The notes beneath the pieces are model-generated. The model was not told the DNA's origin. It was given only the letters and a program-made list of their open reading frames with translations, and ran no database searches. From CAIXZV01 sp037446495 (GTDB lineage: Bacteria; Chloroflexota; Limnocylindria; Limnocylindrales; CSP1-4), in assembly GCA_037446495.1 (NCBI GenBank), contig JBBIIL010000003.1, positions 85,487 to 149,486 of the forward strand: DNA of 64,000 nt, in the 5' to 3' direction. This document shows positions 49,829 through 56,844 of the stretch, piece by piece. Numbering within the stretch: position 1 is the stretch's first letter; each line of letters opens with the position of its first letter. Made by a program: the position numbers and the translations under genes.

Positions 49829-49844
49829 CTCATGGAGCCAGCGA

Positions 49845-50438
49845 ATGGAGGACGACGGTCAGGCCGACGGGGAGCGGGCATTCTGCCCCCTCTGCGGCAC
49901 GCCGCTGGCCCCGTGGGCGAGGTTCTGCCCCAAGTGTGGCAACGCCGTCGCCCCGCCGCCCGCCGACATGGCTCCCACGAGGTCGCCAGGGGTGTCCAGG
50001 AAGGTCAACCCGTACCGTGAGGCGCTGATCACGATTGGCATCCTCGCCGTCGCCATCCTCGCCGTCGGCGCCGTGGTCCAGGCCCGCGGGCTCCCGTTCA
50101 ACCTCGGCAGCCAGCCTGTGCCCGGTGCCGGTGAGATCTGGTTCGGCGACAGCTTCAACGCCTCCACCTTCGAGCTGCACGAGCGCTGGTCGACGGTGCA
50201 GGTCGGGCGGCCGCTCGCGGGGGTGGCGCACACGACCCGGACCGTCGAGGCGAGCGGGGCGAAATTGCACATCGACCTCGACGGCGCCACCGTCGCAGAC
50301 CAGCTGCTGGCGAGGATCTCGGGTCCGGGCGACTTGATCGGCTTCACGTTCACACCGCCGGCCGCGGGGACCTACACCTTCTCCATCGTCGGGCTCGACG
50401 GCACGGTCCTCGCCAAGGGGTCGATCCCCGCGCAGTAG
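49845..50438 (+). CDS. Zinc-ribbon membrane-anchored protein
   Basis: 197 residues. N-terminal zinc ribbon with CPLCG and CPKCG pairs (about residues 14-33), a linker, one transmembrane helix (about 60-80), and an extracytoplasmic domain of beta type: WFGDSFNASTFELHERWSTV, VEASGAKLHIDLDGA, then FTFTPPAAGTYTFSIVGLDGTVLAKG. The end resembles carbohydrate- or pre-peptidase C-terminal-like beta sandwiches. Starts 16 bases after the CpaE-like gene with GGAG upstream, so the two are probably coexpressed. Family not recognised. Confidence 0.75.
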   Translation: MEDDGQADGERAFCPLCGTPLAPWARFCPKCGNAVAPPPADMAPTRSPGVSRKVNPYREALITIGILAVAILAVGAVVQARGLPFNLGSQPVPGAGEIWFGDSFNASTFELHERWSTVQVGRPLAGVAHTTRTVEASGAKLHIDLDGATVADQLLARISGPGDLIGFTFTPPAAGTYTFSIVGLDGTVLAKGSIPAQ

Positions 50439-50455
50439 CGGTGGTCACGCCATTG

Positions 50456-50542
50456 TGGTCCCGAGGGCGAGGTTCGAACTCGCACGGGGTTGCCCCCGGC
50501 GGTGTTTAAGACCGCCGCGTCTGCCGGTTCCGCCACCTCGGG
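50456..50542 (-). tRNA. tRNA-Leu(TAA)
   Basis: 87 bases with encoded CCA. Acceptor CCCGAGG pairs with CCTCGGG, so the first pair is C1-G72. Anticodon loop CTTAAAC between GCGGT/ACCGC; long variable arm CGGGGGCAACCCCG; T arm GCGAG-TTCGAAC-CTCGC. A TACGAT -10 is immediately upstream. Confidence 0.95.
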
Positions 50543-50550
50543 CAAGACCG

Positions 50551-50556
50551 ATCGTA
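50551..50556 (-). promoter_or_regulatory. Candidate -10 of tRNA-Leu(TAA)
   Basis: TACGAT eight bases before the tRNA 5' end, so almost no 5' leader would be transcribed. Confidence 0.4.
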
Positions 50557-50596
50557 GTCCCTCCGGGCCGTCCACCGCTGAGCCGTCCGCCCGGTT

Positions 50597-51232
50597 CTAG
50601 AACCGGTACCCGTCGCGCCGCAGGGCTTCGATCCGGCGCTTGCGCAGGTCCAGCGACTGGTAGCCGAAGGCGAGGGTTCCGAGCAGGAACGCGATCGCCA
50701 CCGCCGGCACGTCGCCACGCAGCGCGCCCGCCGGCCCGACACTGTGCAGGTCGGCCAGGTGCACGCGTCCTGCGAGGAGCAGCACCCCGGTCGTCGCCCA
50801 GGTGGCACCCGCGTAGCCCGTGATGGCCGCCACGAACACCGAGGGCGCGTCGGCGACGATCATGACGACGCTGATGACGACGCCCGCCACGATGCCCCCC
50901 AGCAGCGTCAGCGGGCCACCGTCGATCCCGATGGCCGCCAGGAGCCCGCTTCCGACGGTCGCTCCCAGCCCGATCCCCAGCACGAGCACGGCGCCGTCGA
51001 ACCACAGGCCGGCGAGCGCCGCCAGCACCAGGCCCAGCGTGGCGCCGGCCAGCCAGCCACCGAGCGTCGCGAACAGCCCGTCGCCCGCGATCGACGCCAC
51101 GAGGTCCGCGCCCAGGACGAGTCCGGTGAGGAACCCCCAGAGCGGCAGGAGGACGTAGAACATCCGGGTCCCGAAGCCGGCGACCACCGCCCCGACGATG
51201 ATCGCCGCGGCGGCCACCAGCAGCGTCTCCAC
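50597..51232 (-). CDS. Polytopic membrane protein, DUF4203-like
   Basis: 211 residues with about seven hydrophobic Gly/Ala-rich helices, starting METLLVAAAAIIVGAVVAGFG and ending in a short basic cytoplasmic tail (LRKRRIEALRRDGYRF). The Gly-rich repeated helix pattern resembles DUF4203/TMEM198-like proteins, whose role in bacteria is unknown. Sits between tRNA-Cys and tRNA-Leu(TAA) in the same direction. Moderate confidence in the family, good confidence that it is a real gene. Confidence 0.7.
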   Translation of the reverse strand: METLLVAAAAIIVGAVVAGFGTRMFYVLLPLWGFLTGLVLGADLVASIAGDGLFATLGGWLAGATLGLVLAALAGLWFDGAVLVLGIGLGATVGSGLLAAIGIDGGPLTLLGGIVAGVVISVVMIVADAPSVFVAAITGYAGATWATTGVLLLAGRVHLADLHSVGPAGALRGDVPAVAIAFLLGTLAFGYQSLDLRKRRIEALRRDGYRF

Positions 51233-51301
51233 GCGCTACCTCCTCGATCGCGCCGACACGGCGCGCCCGCCCACGGTAGCGCGCATCCGGGCCGCCACCA
51301 A

Positions 51302-51339
51302 CGCCGAACCGGCCCCCGGAAACGCCGAACCGGCCCCCG
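51302..51339. repeat. Direct repeat of 17 bp
   Basis: CGCCGAACCGGCCCCCG occurs at 51302-51318 and 51323-51339, four bases apart. The second copy forms the left arm of the terminator hairpin. Confidence 0.7.
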
Positions 51340-51352
51340 AGAGGGCCGGTTC
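51327..51352 (-). terminator. Hairpin downstream of the tRNA-Phe/Gly/Gln/Cys cluster
   Basis: Perfect 10-bp stem GAACCGGCCC / GGGCCGGTTC with a six-base loop, 13 bases past the tRNA-Cys 3' end. The following U-run is poor (a TTT soon after on the minus strand), so termination strength is uncertain. Confidence 0.55.
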
Positions 51353-51364
51353 TGGTTCAGTCAG

Positions 51365-51441
51365 TGGAGGCGACGGTCGGATTCGAACCGACGAATAAGG
51401 GTTTTGCAGACCCCCGCGTTGGGCCACTTCGCCACGTCGCC
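51365..51441 (-). tRNA. tRNA-Cys(GCA)
   Basis: 77 bases with encoded CCA. Acceptor GGCGACG/CGTCGCC, discriminator U73 as in other tRNA-Cys, anticodon loop CTGCAAA. Confidence 0.96.
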
Positions 51442-51544
51442 GCGTCGAGCGTGATCGTGAGGATACCGGGAACGTGCCGTTCCTGCGACGTCGCCGGGGC
51501 CCCGGTCGGGCCTGGGCAGGGCGCCGCGGGCGTCCCCGGAGAGT

Positions 51545-51618
51545 TGGCTGCCCCTCGAGGATTCGAACCTCGGCTCACGGATCCAAAGTCCGCTGTCCTA
51601 CCGCTAGACGAAGGGGCA
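51545..51618 (-). tRNA. tRNA-Gln(TTG)
   Basis: 74 bases with encoded CCA. U1-A72 first pair and G73, identity features of tRNA-Gln; anticodon loop CTTTGGA. Confidence 0.95.
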
Positions 51619-51653
51619 GGGCGCCACGGGCTAGGGTACGCGATGAGGGGGAG

Positions 51654-51729
51654 TGGAGCGGAAGACGGGACTCGAACCCGCGACCCTCACCTTGGCAAGG
51701 TGATGCTCTACCAACTGAGCCACTTCCGC
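51654..51729 (-). tRNA. tRNA-Gly(GCC)
   Basis: 76 bases with encoded CCA. Acceptor GCGGAAG/CTTCCGC, anticodon loop TTGCCAA in a TCACC/GGTGA stem. Confidence 0.96.
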
Positions 51730-51749
51730 TCGATATGCCGACCGAGTGT

Positions 51750-51825
51750 TGGTGCCGAGAGCCAGATTCGAACTGGCGACACCGCGATTTTCAGTCGCGT
51801 GCTCTACCAACTGAGCTACCTCGGC
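51750..51825 (-). tRNA. tRNA-Phe(GAA)
   Basis: 76 bases with encoded CCA. Acceptor GCCGAGG/TCTCGGC, anticodon loop CTGAAAA in a CGCGA/TCGCG stem. First gene of the Phe-Gly-Gln-Cys transcript. Confidence 0.96.
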
Positions 51826-51865
51826 CCGGACCCGGGATCCCGCAGGAGCCCCGTCGGCGGGGCGG

Positions 51866-51895
51866 AGAATACCACGGCCCCGGAACGGGCGTCCA
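51866..51895 (-). promoter_or_regulatory. Candidate promoter of the tRNA-Phe-Gly-Gln-Cys cluster
   Basis: TGGACG (-35, four of six), 18-base spacer, TATTCT (-10) preceded by TGG (extended). About 40 bases before tRNA-Phe. Confidence 0.5.
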
Positions 51896-51911
51896 CCGTG
51901 CCGGGGCGGCC

Positions 51912-53039
51912 TCAGCGCCACCCCTGCCAAGTGAACCCCGGGGGCGTCGCGGGAGGTTCGGGCGGCCGGGGCGGGTCCGGCGGAGCCGGGGGCGACGGTG
52001 GATCGTCCGACCCAGCGGTGCTCGCCTCGAGGCCCCGCAGCCCGGCATCCACCACGGGCGCGTCGTTGACCACGACGAGACTCGGCGAGTCGACCGGCGC
52101 CTCGCCGGTGAGCTGGCGCAGGCGGTTGATCCGGTCCAGCACCGGCGGGTGCGTCGAGAACATGTCGCTCGACTCCGCGGTCGCCGCCTTGACGGGGTTC
52201 TCGAAGTAGAGGTGCTGGGTGGCGCGGTTCGCCACCTCGAGCGGTTCGGTGTCCAGGGCGATCTTGGCGAGCGCCCGCTCCAAGCCGTACGGGTTGCGCG
52301 TGAGCTCCACCGACGACGCATCCGCGAGGTACTCGCGCTGGCGGCTCACGGCCAGCTGGACGAGCTTGGCCGCGATCGGCGCCACGATCGCGAGGACCAG
52401 GGCGATGATCATCATGATGGCCGCGAAGCCGCCCGACTCGCCGGAGTTGCTGCTGCGCCGCCGCCGACCGCTCACGCTGCCCCAGAAGGTCATCCGCAGG
52501 AACATGTCCGAGATCAGCGCCACCGCGCCCACGAGGACGCCCACCATCAGCGAGAAGCGGATGTCGAAGTTGCGGACGTGCGATAGCTCGTGGCCCATGA
52601 CGCCCTGAAGCTCCTCCCGGTCGAGCTTCTGGAGCAGCCCCACAGTGATCGCCACCGACGCGTGTTGCGGGTCTCGCCCGGTCGCGAAGGCGTTGGGCGC
52701 CGTGTCGTCGATGATGTAGACGCGGGGCATGGGGACGCCGGCCGCGGTTGCCATCTCCTGGACGACATTGAAGAACTGCGGGGCCGAGTTGGCGTCCACC
52801 TCCTTGGCCCCAGACGATGCCAGCACGATCGCGTCCCCGGCGTAGAACGCGATCAGCGCGGAAGCGAAGCCCACGATCAGCGCGATGGCCGCCGCCACGG
52901 CGCCGTAGCCGACGGAGCCGCCTGCCGCCCCGCCGATGGCGAACCCGAGCGCACCGAGCAGCAGGACCACGACCAGCGAGAGCAGCACCGAATTGCGGCG
53001 GTTGGCCGCGATCTGGTTGTAGAAGGTCGCCGTCGCCAT
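51912..53039 (-). CDS. htpX: Zinc metalloprotease HtpX
   Basis: 375 residues. Membrane-embedded M48 protease of envelope quality control. Two N-terminal transmembrane helices (about 18-38 and 45-66), MPRVYIIDDTAPNAFATGRDP, catalytic HELSH in GVMGHELSHVRNFDIR, two more helices, and the third zinc ligand in REYLADASS. The C-terminal ~50 residues are disordered, with a Pro-rich run (PPAPPDPPRPPEPP) not usual for HtpX. 64 bases after lemA; the lemA-htpX pair is common. Confidence 0.95.
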   Translation of the reverse strand: MATATFYNQIAANRRNSVLLSLVVVLLLGALGFAIGGAAGGSVGYGAVAAAIALIVGFASALIAFYAGDAIVLASSGAKEVDANSAPQFFNVVQEMATAAGVPMPRVYIIDDTAPNAFATGRDPQHASVAITVGLLQKLDREELQGVMGHELSHVRNFDIRFSLMVGVLVGAVALISDMFLRMTFWGSVSGRRRRSSNSGESGGFAAIMMIIALVLAIVAPIAAKLVQLAVSRQREYLADASSVELTRNPYGLERALAKIALDTEPLEVANRATQHLYFENPVKAATAESSDMFSTHPPVLDRINRLRQLTGEAPVDSPSLVVVNDAPVVDAGLRGLEASTAGSDDPPSPPAPPDPPRPPEPPATPPGFTWQGWR

Positions 53040-53103
53040 GGGGTGAGCGGAGCCGGGCTCCGGGGCCGGACGGGCGCTGTGGCCGCCGGCGCCGGGTTGC
53101 GGG

Positions 53104-53667
53104 CTACTTGAGGCTCAGGTCCACGGTCGGGACGGCCTGCGCCTCGGGCTCGGCCGCGAAGAACTCGCGCTTGGCGAAGCCAAACATCCCAGCGAGGAGG
53201 ACCGCCGGGAACGTCTGGATGCCGTTGTTGTAGTCGAGCACGGTGGCGTTGTAATGCTGCCGTGCGAAGCTGATCTGGTTCTCCGTGGTGCTGAGCTGCT
53301 CCTGAAGGCTCAGGACGTTCTGGTTCGCCTTGAGGTCCGGGTAGTTCTCCGCCACCGCGAACAGCGAGCGCAGGGCGCCGGTCAGCTGGTTCTCCGCGGC
53401 GGACTGGGCGGCCGGGCCCTGGGCACCAGCCGCGATCGCGCTGGCGCGGGCTTCGGTGACCTTCGTCAGGACGTCCTGCTCGAAGCTCATGTAGCCCTTC
53501 ACGGCCGCGACGAGGTTGGGGATCAGGTCGTGGCGGCGCTTCAGCTGGACGTCGATCTGGCTGAACGCCTCATCGACGCGGTTGCGCCTCCCGATGAGGC
53601 CGTTGTAGATGCCGATGACCACCACGACGATGACGACGATGATGGCCAGCACGATGAGGAGCGGCAT
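53104..53667 (-). CDS. lemA: LemA family protein
   Basis: 187 residues. One N-terminal transmembrane helix (2-20), then the family block NGLIGRRNRVDEAFSQIDVQLKRRHDLIPNLVAAVKGYM and helices through ENQISFARQHYNATVLDYNNGIQTFP. LemA proteins are membrane-anchored helical bundles of unclear function, often next to htpX. ATG at 53667; the upstream extension of the frame is not family-like. Candidate -10 TATGCT at 53718-53723. Confidence 0.93.
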   Translation of the reverse strand: MPLLIVLAIIVVIVVVVIGIYNGLIGRRNRVDEAFSQIDVQLKRRHDLIPNLVAAVKGYMSFEQDVLTKVTEARASAIAAGAQGPAAQSAAENQLTGALRSLFAVAENYPDLKANQNVLSLQEQLSTTENQISFARQHYNATVLDYNNGIQTFPAVLLAGMFGFAKREFFAAEPEAQAVPTVDLSLK

Positions 53668-53717
53668 GGAGTCGGTCTCCCTCCGGCTGGGAGCCCCTCG
53701 CGGACCCCGTGGGAGCC

Positions 53718-53723
53718 AGCATA
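53718..53723 (-). promoter_or_regulatory. Candidate -10 of lemA-htpX
   Basis: TATGCT (four of six), about 50 bases before the lemA ATG. No clear -35. Confidence 0.3.
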
Positions 53724-53737
53724 GCGCGGCACGCGCC

Positions 53738-53783
53738 GCGTGTCGGCGGTCAGCGGCGCACGCGCGCGTGTCGGCGGTCAGCG
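53738..53783. repeat. Direct repeat of 18 bp
   Basis: GCGTGTCGGCGGTCAGCG at 53738-53755 and again at 53766-53783, a 28-base period. Two copies only. Confidence 0.7.
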
Positions 53784-53885
53784 CCGCAAGAGATGCCTGC
53801 CCATGCTCGGCCGCGGGTCCGGGACATCCCTTCCGAATCACACCGAGGCGCGTCGGCACGAGGGTCACCGCGCGTCGGCCGCCCT

Positions 53886-53944
53886 GCTGACTCCCAGGCC
53901 GCACATTCCGTGTGCACGGCTCCGAGTGCGGCCTGGGAGTCAGC
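53886..53944. repeat. 19-bp perfect inverted repeat, 21-base spacer
   Basis: Left arm 53886-53904 (inner end GGCCGCAC) and right arm 53926-53944 (inner start GTGCGGCC) are perfect complements. The 21-base spacer is 53905-53925. No U-run follows on either strand, so it is not a typical terminator. Confidence 0.85.
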
Positions 53945-54001
53945 GAGGTGACCGGCCACGGATCAGATCCACGGCCCCATGAGGACGAGCGCTGCCTGCC
54001 G

Positions 54002-54042
54002 GGCCGCACAGCGACCAAGATGGGCCGGAAGTGCGGCCGCAC
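54002..54042. repeat. Second GGCCGCAC / GTGCGGCC inverted repeat and 12-bp palindrome
   Basis: GGCCGCAC at 54002-54009 and GTGCGGCC at 54031-54038, again with exactly 21 bases between, 105 bases from the first element. The right arm is part of a perfect palindrome GTGCGGCCGCAC (54031-54042). Confidence 0.8.
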
Positions 54043-54186
54043 AGGCATCAGGTCACCGGGATGGCCCTCGGCCGTGCGACGGGACGGGGGGTCGTGTCGC
54101 CCGTCAGCGTCGCCCGTGATCCCTGCCCGTGCTCGACGTCGCCGATGTCGCGACTCACGTGTCGCCCATGTCGCGACGCATGACAG

Positions 54187-54211
54187 TGGTGGGCGGTGAG
54201 TGGGCGGTGAG
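54187..54211. repeat. Tandem duplication of the tRNA-Val 3' end
   Basis: TGGGCGGTGAG (plus strand) occurs at 54190-54200 and 54201-54211 with nothing between. The outer copy is preceded by TGG (54187-54189), which would be the encoded CCA. The tRNA itself folds with the inner copy. Confidence 0.85.
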
Positions 54212-54274
54212 GGACTCGAACCCCCGACATCCTCGGTGTAAACGAGGCGCTCTGACCAGCTGAGCTAACCGCCC
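54201..54274 (-). tRNA. tRNA-Val(TAC)
   Basis: 74 bases without CCA. Acceptor GGGCGGT/ACCGCCC, anticodon loop TTTACAC in a CCTCG/CGAGG stem, T arm GGGGG-TTCGAGT-CCCTC. The base-paired 3' end is followed by CTC, not CCA; a CCA appears only after a second copy of the 3' end, so CCA must be added by the nucleotidyltransferase. Confidence 0.95.
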
Positions 54275-54323
54275 GGAACGTGAAACGGGCGGCCCGTCGG
54301 CCGCCCGCGAGGGGTCAGGAGAG

Positions 54324-54408
54324 TGGTGCCCAGGCCGGGACTTGAACCCGGATGAGTTGCCTCATACGCCCCTCAAACGTACGCGTATACCAATTCCGCC
54401 ACCTGGGC
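54324..54408 (-). tRNA. tRNA-Leu(GAG)
   Basis: 85 bases with encoded CCA. Acceptor GCCCAGG/CCTGGGC, anticodon loop TTGAGGG in TACGT/GCGTA, variable arm TGAG-GCAA-CTCA. Confidence 0.94.
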
Positions 54409-54447
54409 AGGTGTCCCGCTCGCCGTGTGCCGTCACACCGCAGTGGG

Positions 54448-54533
54448 TGGTACCGAGGGAGGGAGTCGAACCCACACGACCTTGCGGCCACTGGTACCTG
54501 AAACCAGCGCGTCTACCATTCCGCCACCTCGGC
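54448..54533 (-). tRNA. tRNA-Leu(CAG)
   Basis: 86 bases with encoded CCA. Acceptor GCCGAGG/CCTCGGT (G1-U72 wobble), anticodon loop TTCAGGT in CTGGT/ACCAG, long variable arm. The T stem appears to have one mismatch. First of a Leu-Leu-Val series. Confidence 0.92.
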
Positions 54534-54560
54534 ACGCAACGCGCCGGCTCGCACGAAGGC

Positions 54561-56559
54561 TCACCGGCTCGCAGCGAGGCGCCATGCTAGCACATCCCAA
54601 AACCGGTCGCCGGTGTGGACGATGAGCCTCGGGGTGTTGCCGGACAGGCCCTTCGCCACCATCTGCTCGTCGGCCCAGACGATGGGCAGGACCGGCAGCT
54701 TGGCCGAGAGCCCGCCGAGCAACGCACTCCACGCAGCCTTGCGCTGGGTCATCGGGGCGTATCGCCGGGTTGCATCGAGAAGGGCGTCCATCGCGGGGTC
54801 CTGGAAGCCTGAGCGGTTCGAGCCGCTGGCGCGGACCTGGGACGAGTCGAGCAGAGGGTAGAGGTCCGGCTCGAGCCCAAAGGCAATGTCGAGCACGGCA
54901 GCTGTGAAGCTCCCCGCTTTGAGCCGGGCGGCAAGGTCAGTGCCGTTGAGAGAGGTCACGGTCACGGTCAGCCCGAGCTGGGTCCAGTCGTCCTTGACGG
55001 CGCTCGCGACCGCGGCGAGTCGCGGGTTGAGGTCTGCCGACACGGTCAGGATCTCGATTGACAAGGGCGCCTTGGCTTTCGGCAGCGTCCACTTGCCGCC
55101 CACCAGCGTCCAGCCGGCGCCCCGCAGAAGCTTGGCGGCCGCGGTGCGGTTGTACGCCACCGGAACCACCTTCGAGGCGTCGTACGCCCACGATTCGGGC
55201 GGCACCAGCGCGTTCGCCACACGACCCTGCCCGCCGAGGTCGGTTGCCAAGATGGTCGCCCTGTCGATGGCGCCCAGAAGTGCCTTGCGGACGTTGGGGT
55301 CTGCGAATTCGGGGTGTGACGGGCGCAGGTTCAGCAGGACCGCCGAGAGGGTGGTGGTTGGGTAGTCGGCGACCGACGCACCGGCGGAGGCGCTCATCGT
55401 CTTCGTGGTGGCGGCCGTGAGGCCTGAGGCACCGTCGATCTGCCCTGCGGCGAAGGCTGCTGCAAGGGCGTCCTCGGAGGCGTAGAAGTCCACCTCGATC
55501 TTCTGCACCGGGCTCGCGTTCGGGTCCGGCACTGCCGTCGGCGACGGAGTGGGCGTGGCGGCGGAGGNNNNNNNNNNNNNNNNNNNNNNNNNNNNNNNNN
55601 NNNNNNNNNNNNNNNNNNNNNNNNNNNNNNNNNNNNNNNNNNNNNNNNNNNNNNNNNNNNNNNNNNNCGCCCGCTGACGGCACCGCGCCGGAGGCGCCCG
55701 CTGACGGCACCGCGCCGGAGGCGCCCGCTGACGGCACCGCGCCGGAGGCCGACGGGATGGGCGCGCCCTGACCGACGCCGTCCGTGCCGCCGGACGCTCC
55801 TGGGGTGGCACCGGCGCCACCCATGGCGGAAGGCACGAGGACCGCGTGCGTGTCGTCAATCTGGGTCAGCTGGTAAGGACCGCTGCCCACGGGGTTGAGT
55901 GCGAAGGCGCTCGCGGCGAGGTCCGACATCGCGACGCCGGTCAGCAGGTGCGAGGGGAGCAGCGGCTGCGTGAGCGCGGCAAGGAACCCGCCCACGGGGG
56001 CGCCCAGTGTGAAACGCACGGTTCGGTCGTCCACCTTCTTCACAGCGACGTCAGCCCATGTGGAGGCCATGCCCCCCGCCGCGGCCGGGTCCTTGAGCGC
56101 GGACACGGTGTAGACGACGTCGTCGGCGGTGACGGGCTGGCCGTCCTGCCAGGTGGCGTCCGGGCGGATCGTGACGGTCCACACCTGGCCGCTCTTGTCC
56201 ACCGTCCACGACGCAGCGAGGTCCGGCACGAGCGTGTCTGCCGGCCCCATCTTCACGAGGCCGCTGAAGATCAGCCCCACGAGCGTCTTGTCGGCGCGCG
56301 TGCGCGCCGTGACCGGGGTGATGGACGATGGCCGGCCAACCACGCCCTCGCGGTACACCACACCGCTGTTGGGCGCGACGGAGGCGAGCTCGCTGGGGGC
56401 GCTGCTCGAGCTAGGCGCCGGGGCGCTGACTTGGGGGATCGCGATGACGAGTGCTGCAACGGCGAGCACCGCGACGAGCGCGCCGACAACGGCGCGATCG
56501 CGGGCAGCAGTGACGACGCGTTGCGGATCCGGCGGGCGCGCGCCCGCGGAAGGGATCAC
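54561..56559 (-). CDS. Family 5 (Opp/Dpp-type) extracellular solute-binding protein, split by assembly gap
   Basis: One gene read in two frames because the 100-N gap (55568-55667) has arbitrary length. N-terminal part (from GTG 56559): membrane/signal helix at 24-43, then YREGVVGRPSSITPVTARTRAD, LVPDLAASWTVDKSGQVWTVTIRPDATWQDGQPVTADDVVYT and GSGPYQL, typical SBP_bac_5 blocks. C-terminal part: LLNLRPSHPEFADPNVRKALLGAIDR, YNRTAAAKLLRGAGW, and WADEQMVAKGLSGN. Between them is a low-complexity insert with tandem GASGAVPSA units. The family feeds peptide or nickel ABC importers, but no permease genes are here. The GTG overlaps the secG stop (GTGA). Confidence 0.85.
54584..54593 (-). promoter_or_regulatory. 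Candidate extended -10 of the tRNA-Leu-Leu-Val series
   Basis: GTGCTAGCAT on the minus strand, inside the 3' end of the solute-binding protein gene and about 50 bases before tRNA-Leu(CAG). Confidence 0.45.
55568..55667. other. Assembly gap (100 N)
   Basis: Exactly 100 N, the conventional placeholder for a scaffold gap of unknown size. It lies immediately beside the tandem repeat of the solute-binding protein gene, which probably caused the assembly break. Confidence 0.97.
55668..55748 (-). repeat. 27-bp tandem repeat encoding GASGAVPSA
   Basis: Three near-perfect 27-base units are visible beside the gap, each encoding the nonapeptide GASGAVPSA. The true copy number is hidden by the N run. 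Confidence 0.85.
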
Positions 56560-56777
56560 GCCTGAGCGGTGAAGGACACCAGCGCGAAGACGACGAACAG
56601 CACCAGCAGCACGATGGTGAACTGCCAGAGCCGGCGCTCGATGCCGCGGCGGCTGCGGTAGACGGCAGAGTCACCGCCGAAGGTGCCGGACAGGCCGGTC
56701 CCTCGCGCCTGCATGAGGATCGCGGCGATGAGCGCGATGTCCAGAATGATCTGGCCGACCGCCAGGAACGGGTTCAC
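56556..56777 (-). CDS. secG: Preprotein translocase subunit SecG
   Basis: 73 residues. Two transmembrane helices (about 3-22 and 52-70) joined by ARGTGLSGTFGGDSAVYRSRRG, the characteristic SecG loop. Auxiliary subunit of the SecYEG channel. GTG at 56777 (MNPFLAVGQIIL). An extended -10 lies about 35 bases upstream. Confidence 0.95.
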   Translation of the reverse strand: MNPFLAVGQIILDIALIAAILMQARGTGLSGTFGGDSAVYRSRRGIERRLWQFTIVLLVLFVVFALVSFTAQA

Positions 56778-56812
56778 GGAATCTACGTCCTCTTCAGGTG
56801 TGACGGAGCGCG

Positions 56813-56818
56813 ATGGTA
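56813..56818 (-). promoter_or_regulatory. Candidate extended -10 of secG
   Basis: TACCAT preceded by TGG, about 35 bases before the secG start, in the 67-base gap after gpmI. Confidence 0.35.
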
Positions 56819-56844
56819 CCAGACGCGCTCCATCCGCCGGTGCG

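Larger units (their letters stand above)
53668..54186. other. Gene-less, repeat-containing region next to tRNA-Val
   Basis: 519 bases with no convincing gene. It contains the lemA promoter, a direct repeat (53738-53783), two inverted repeats of identical geometry (53886-53944 and 54002-54038) and a short direct repeat ATGTCGCGAC (54145 and 54168). It directly abuts the duplicated 3' end of tRNA-Val. Confidence 0.6.

Noticed and set aside
53738..53783. CRISPR-like repeat
   Set aside because: Only two copies with a 10-base spacer and no cas genes.
53886..53944. Rho-independent terminator
   Set aside because: The loop is 21 bases and no U-run follows on either strand.
54937..56559. Frameshifted pseudogene in the solute-binding protein
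   Set aside because: The frame change coincides with a 100-N placeholder gap of arbitrary length, so it is an assembly artefact rather than evidence of inactivation.
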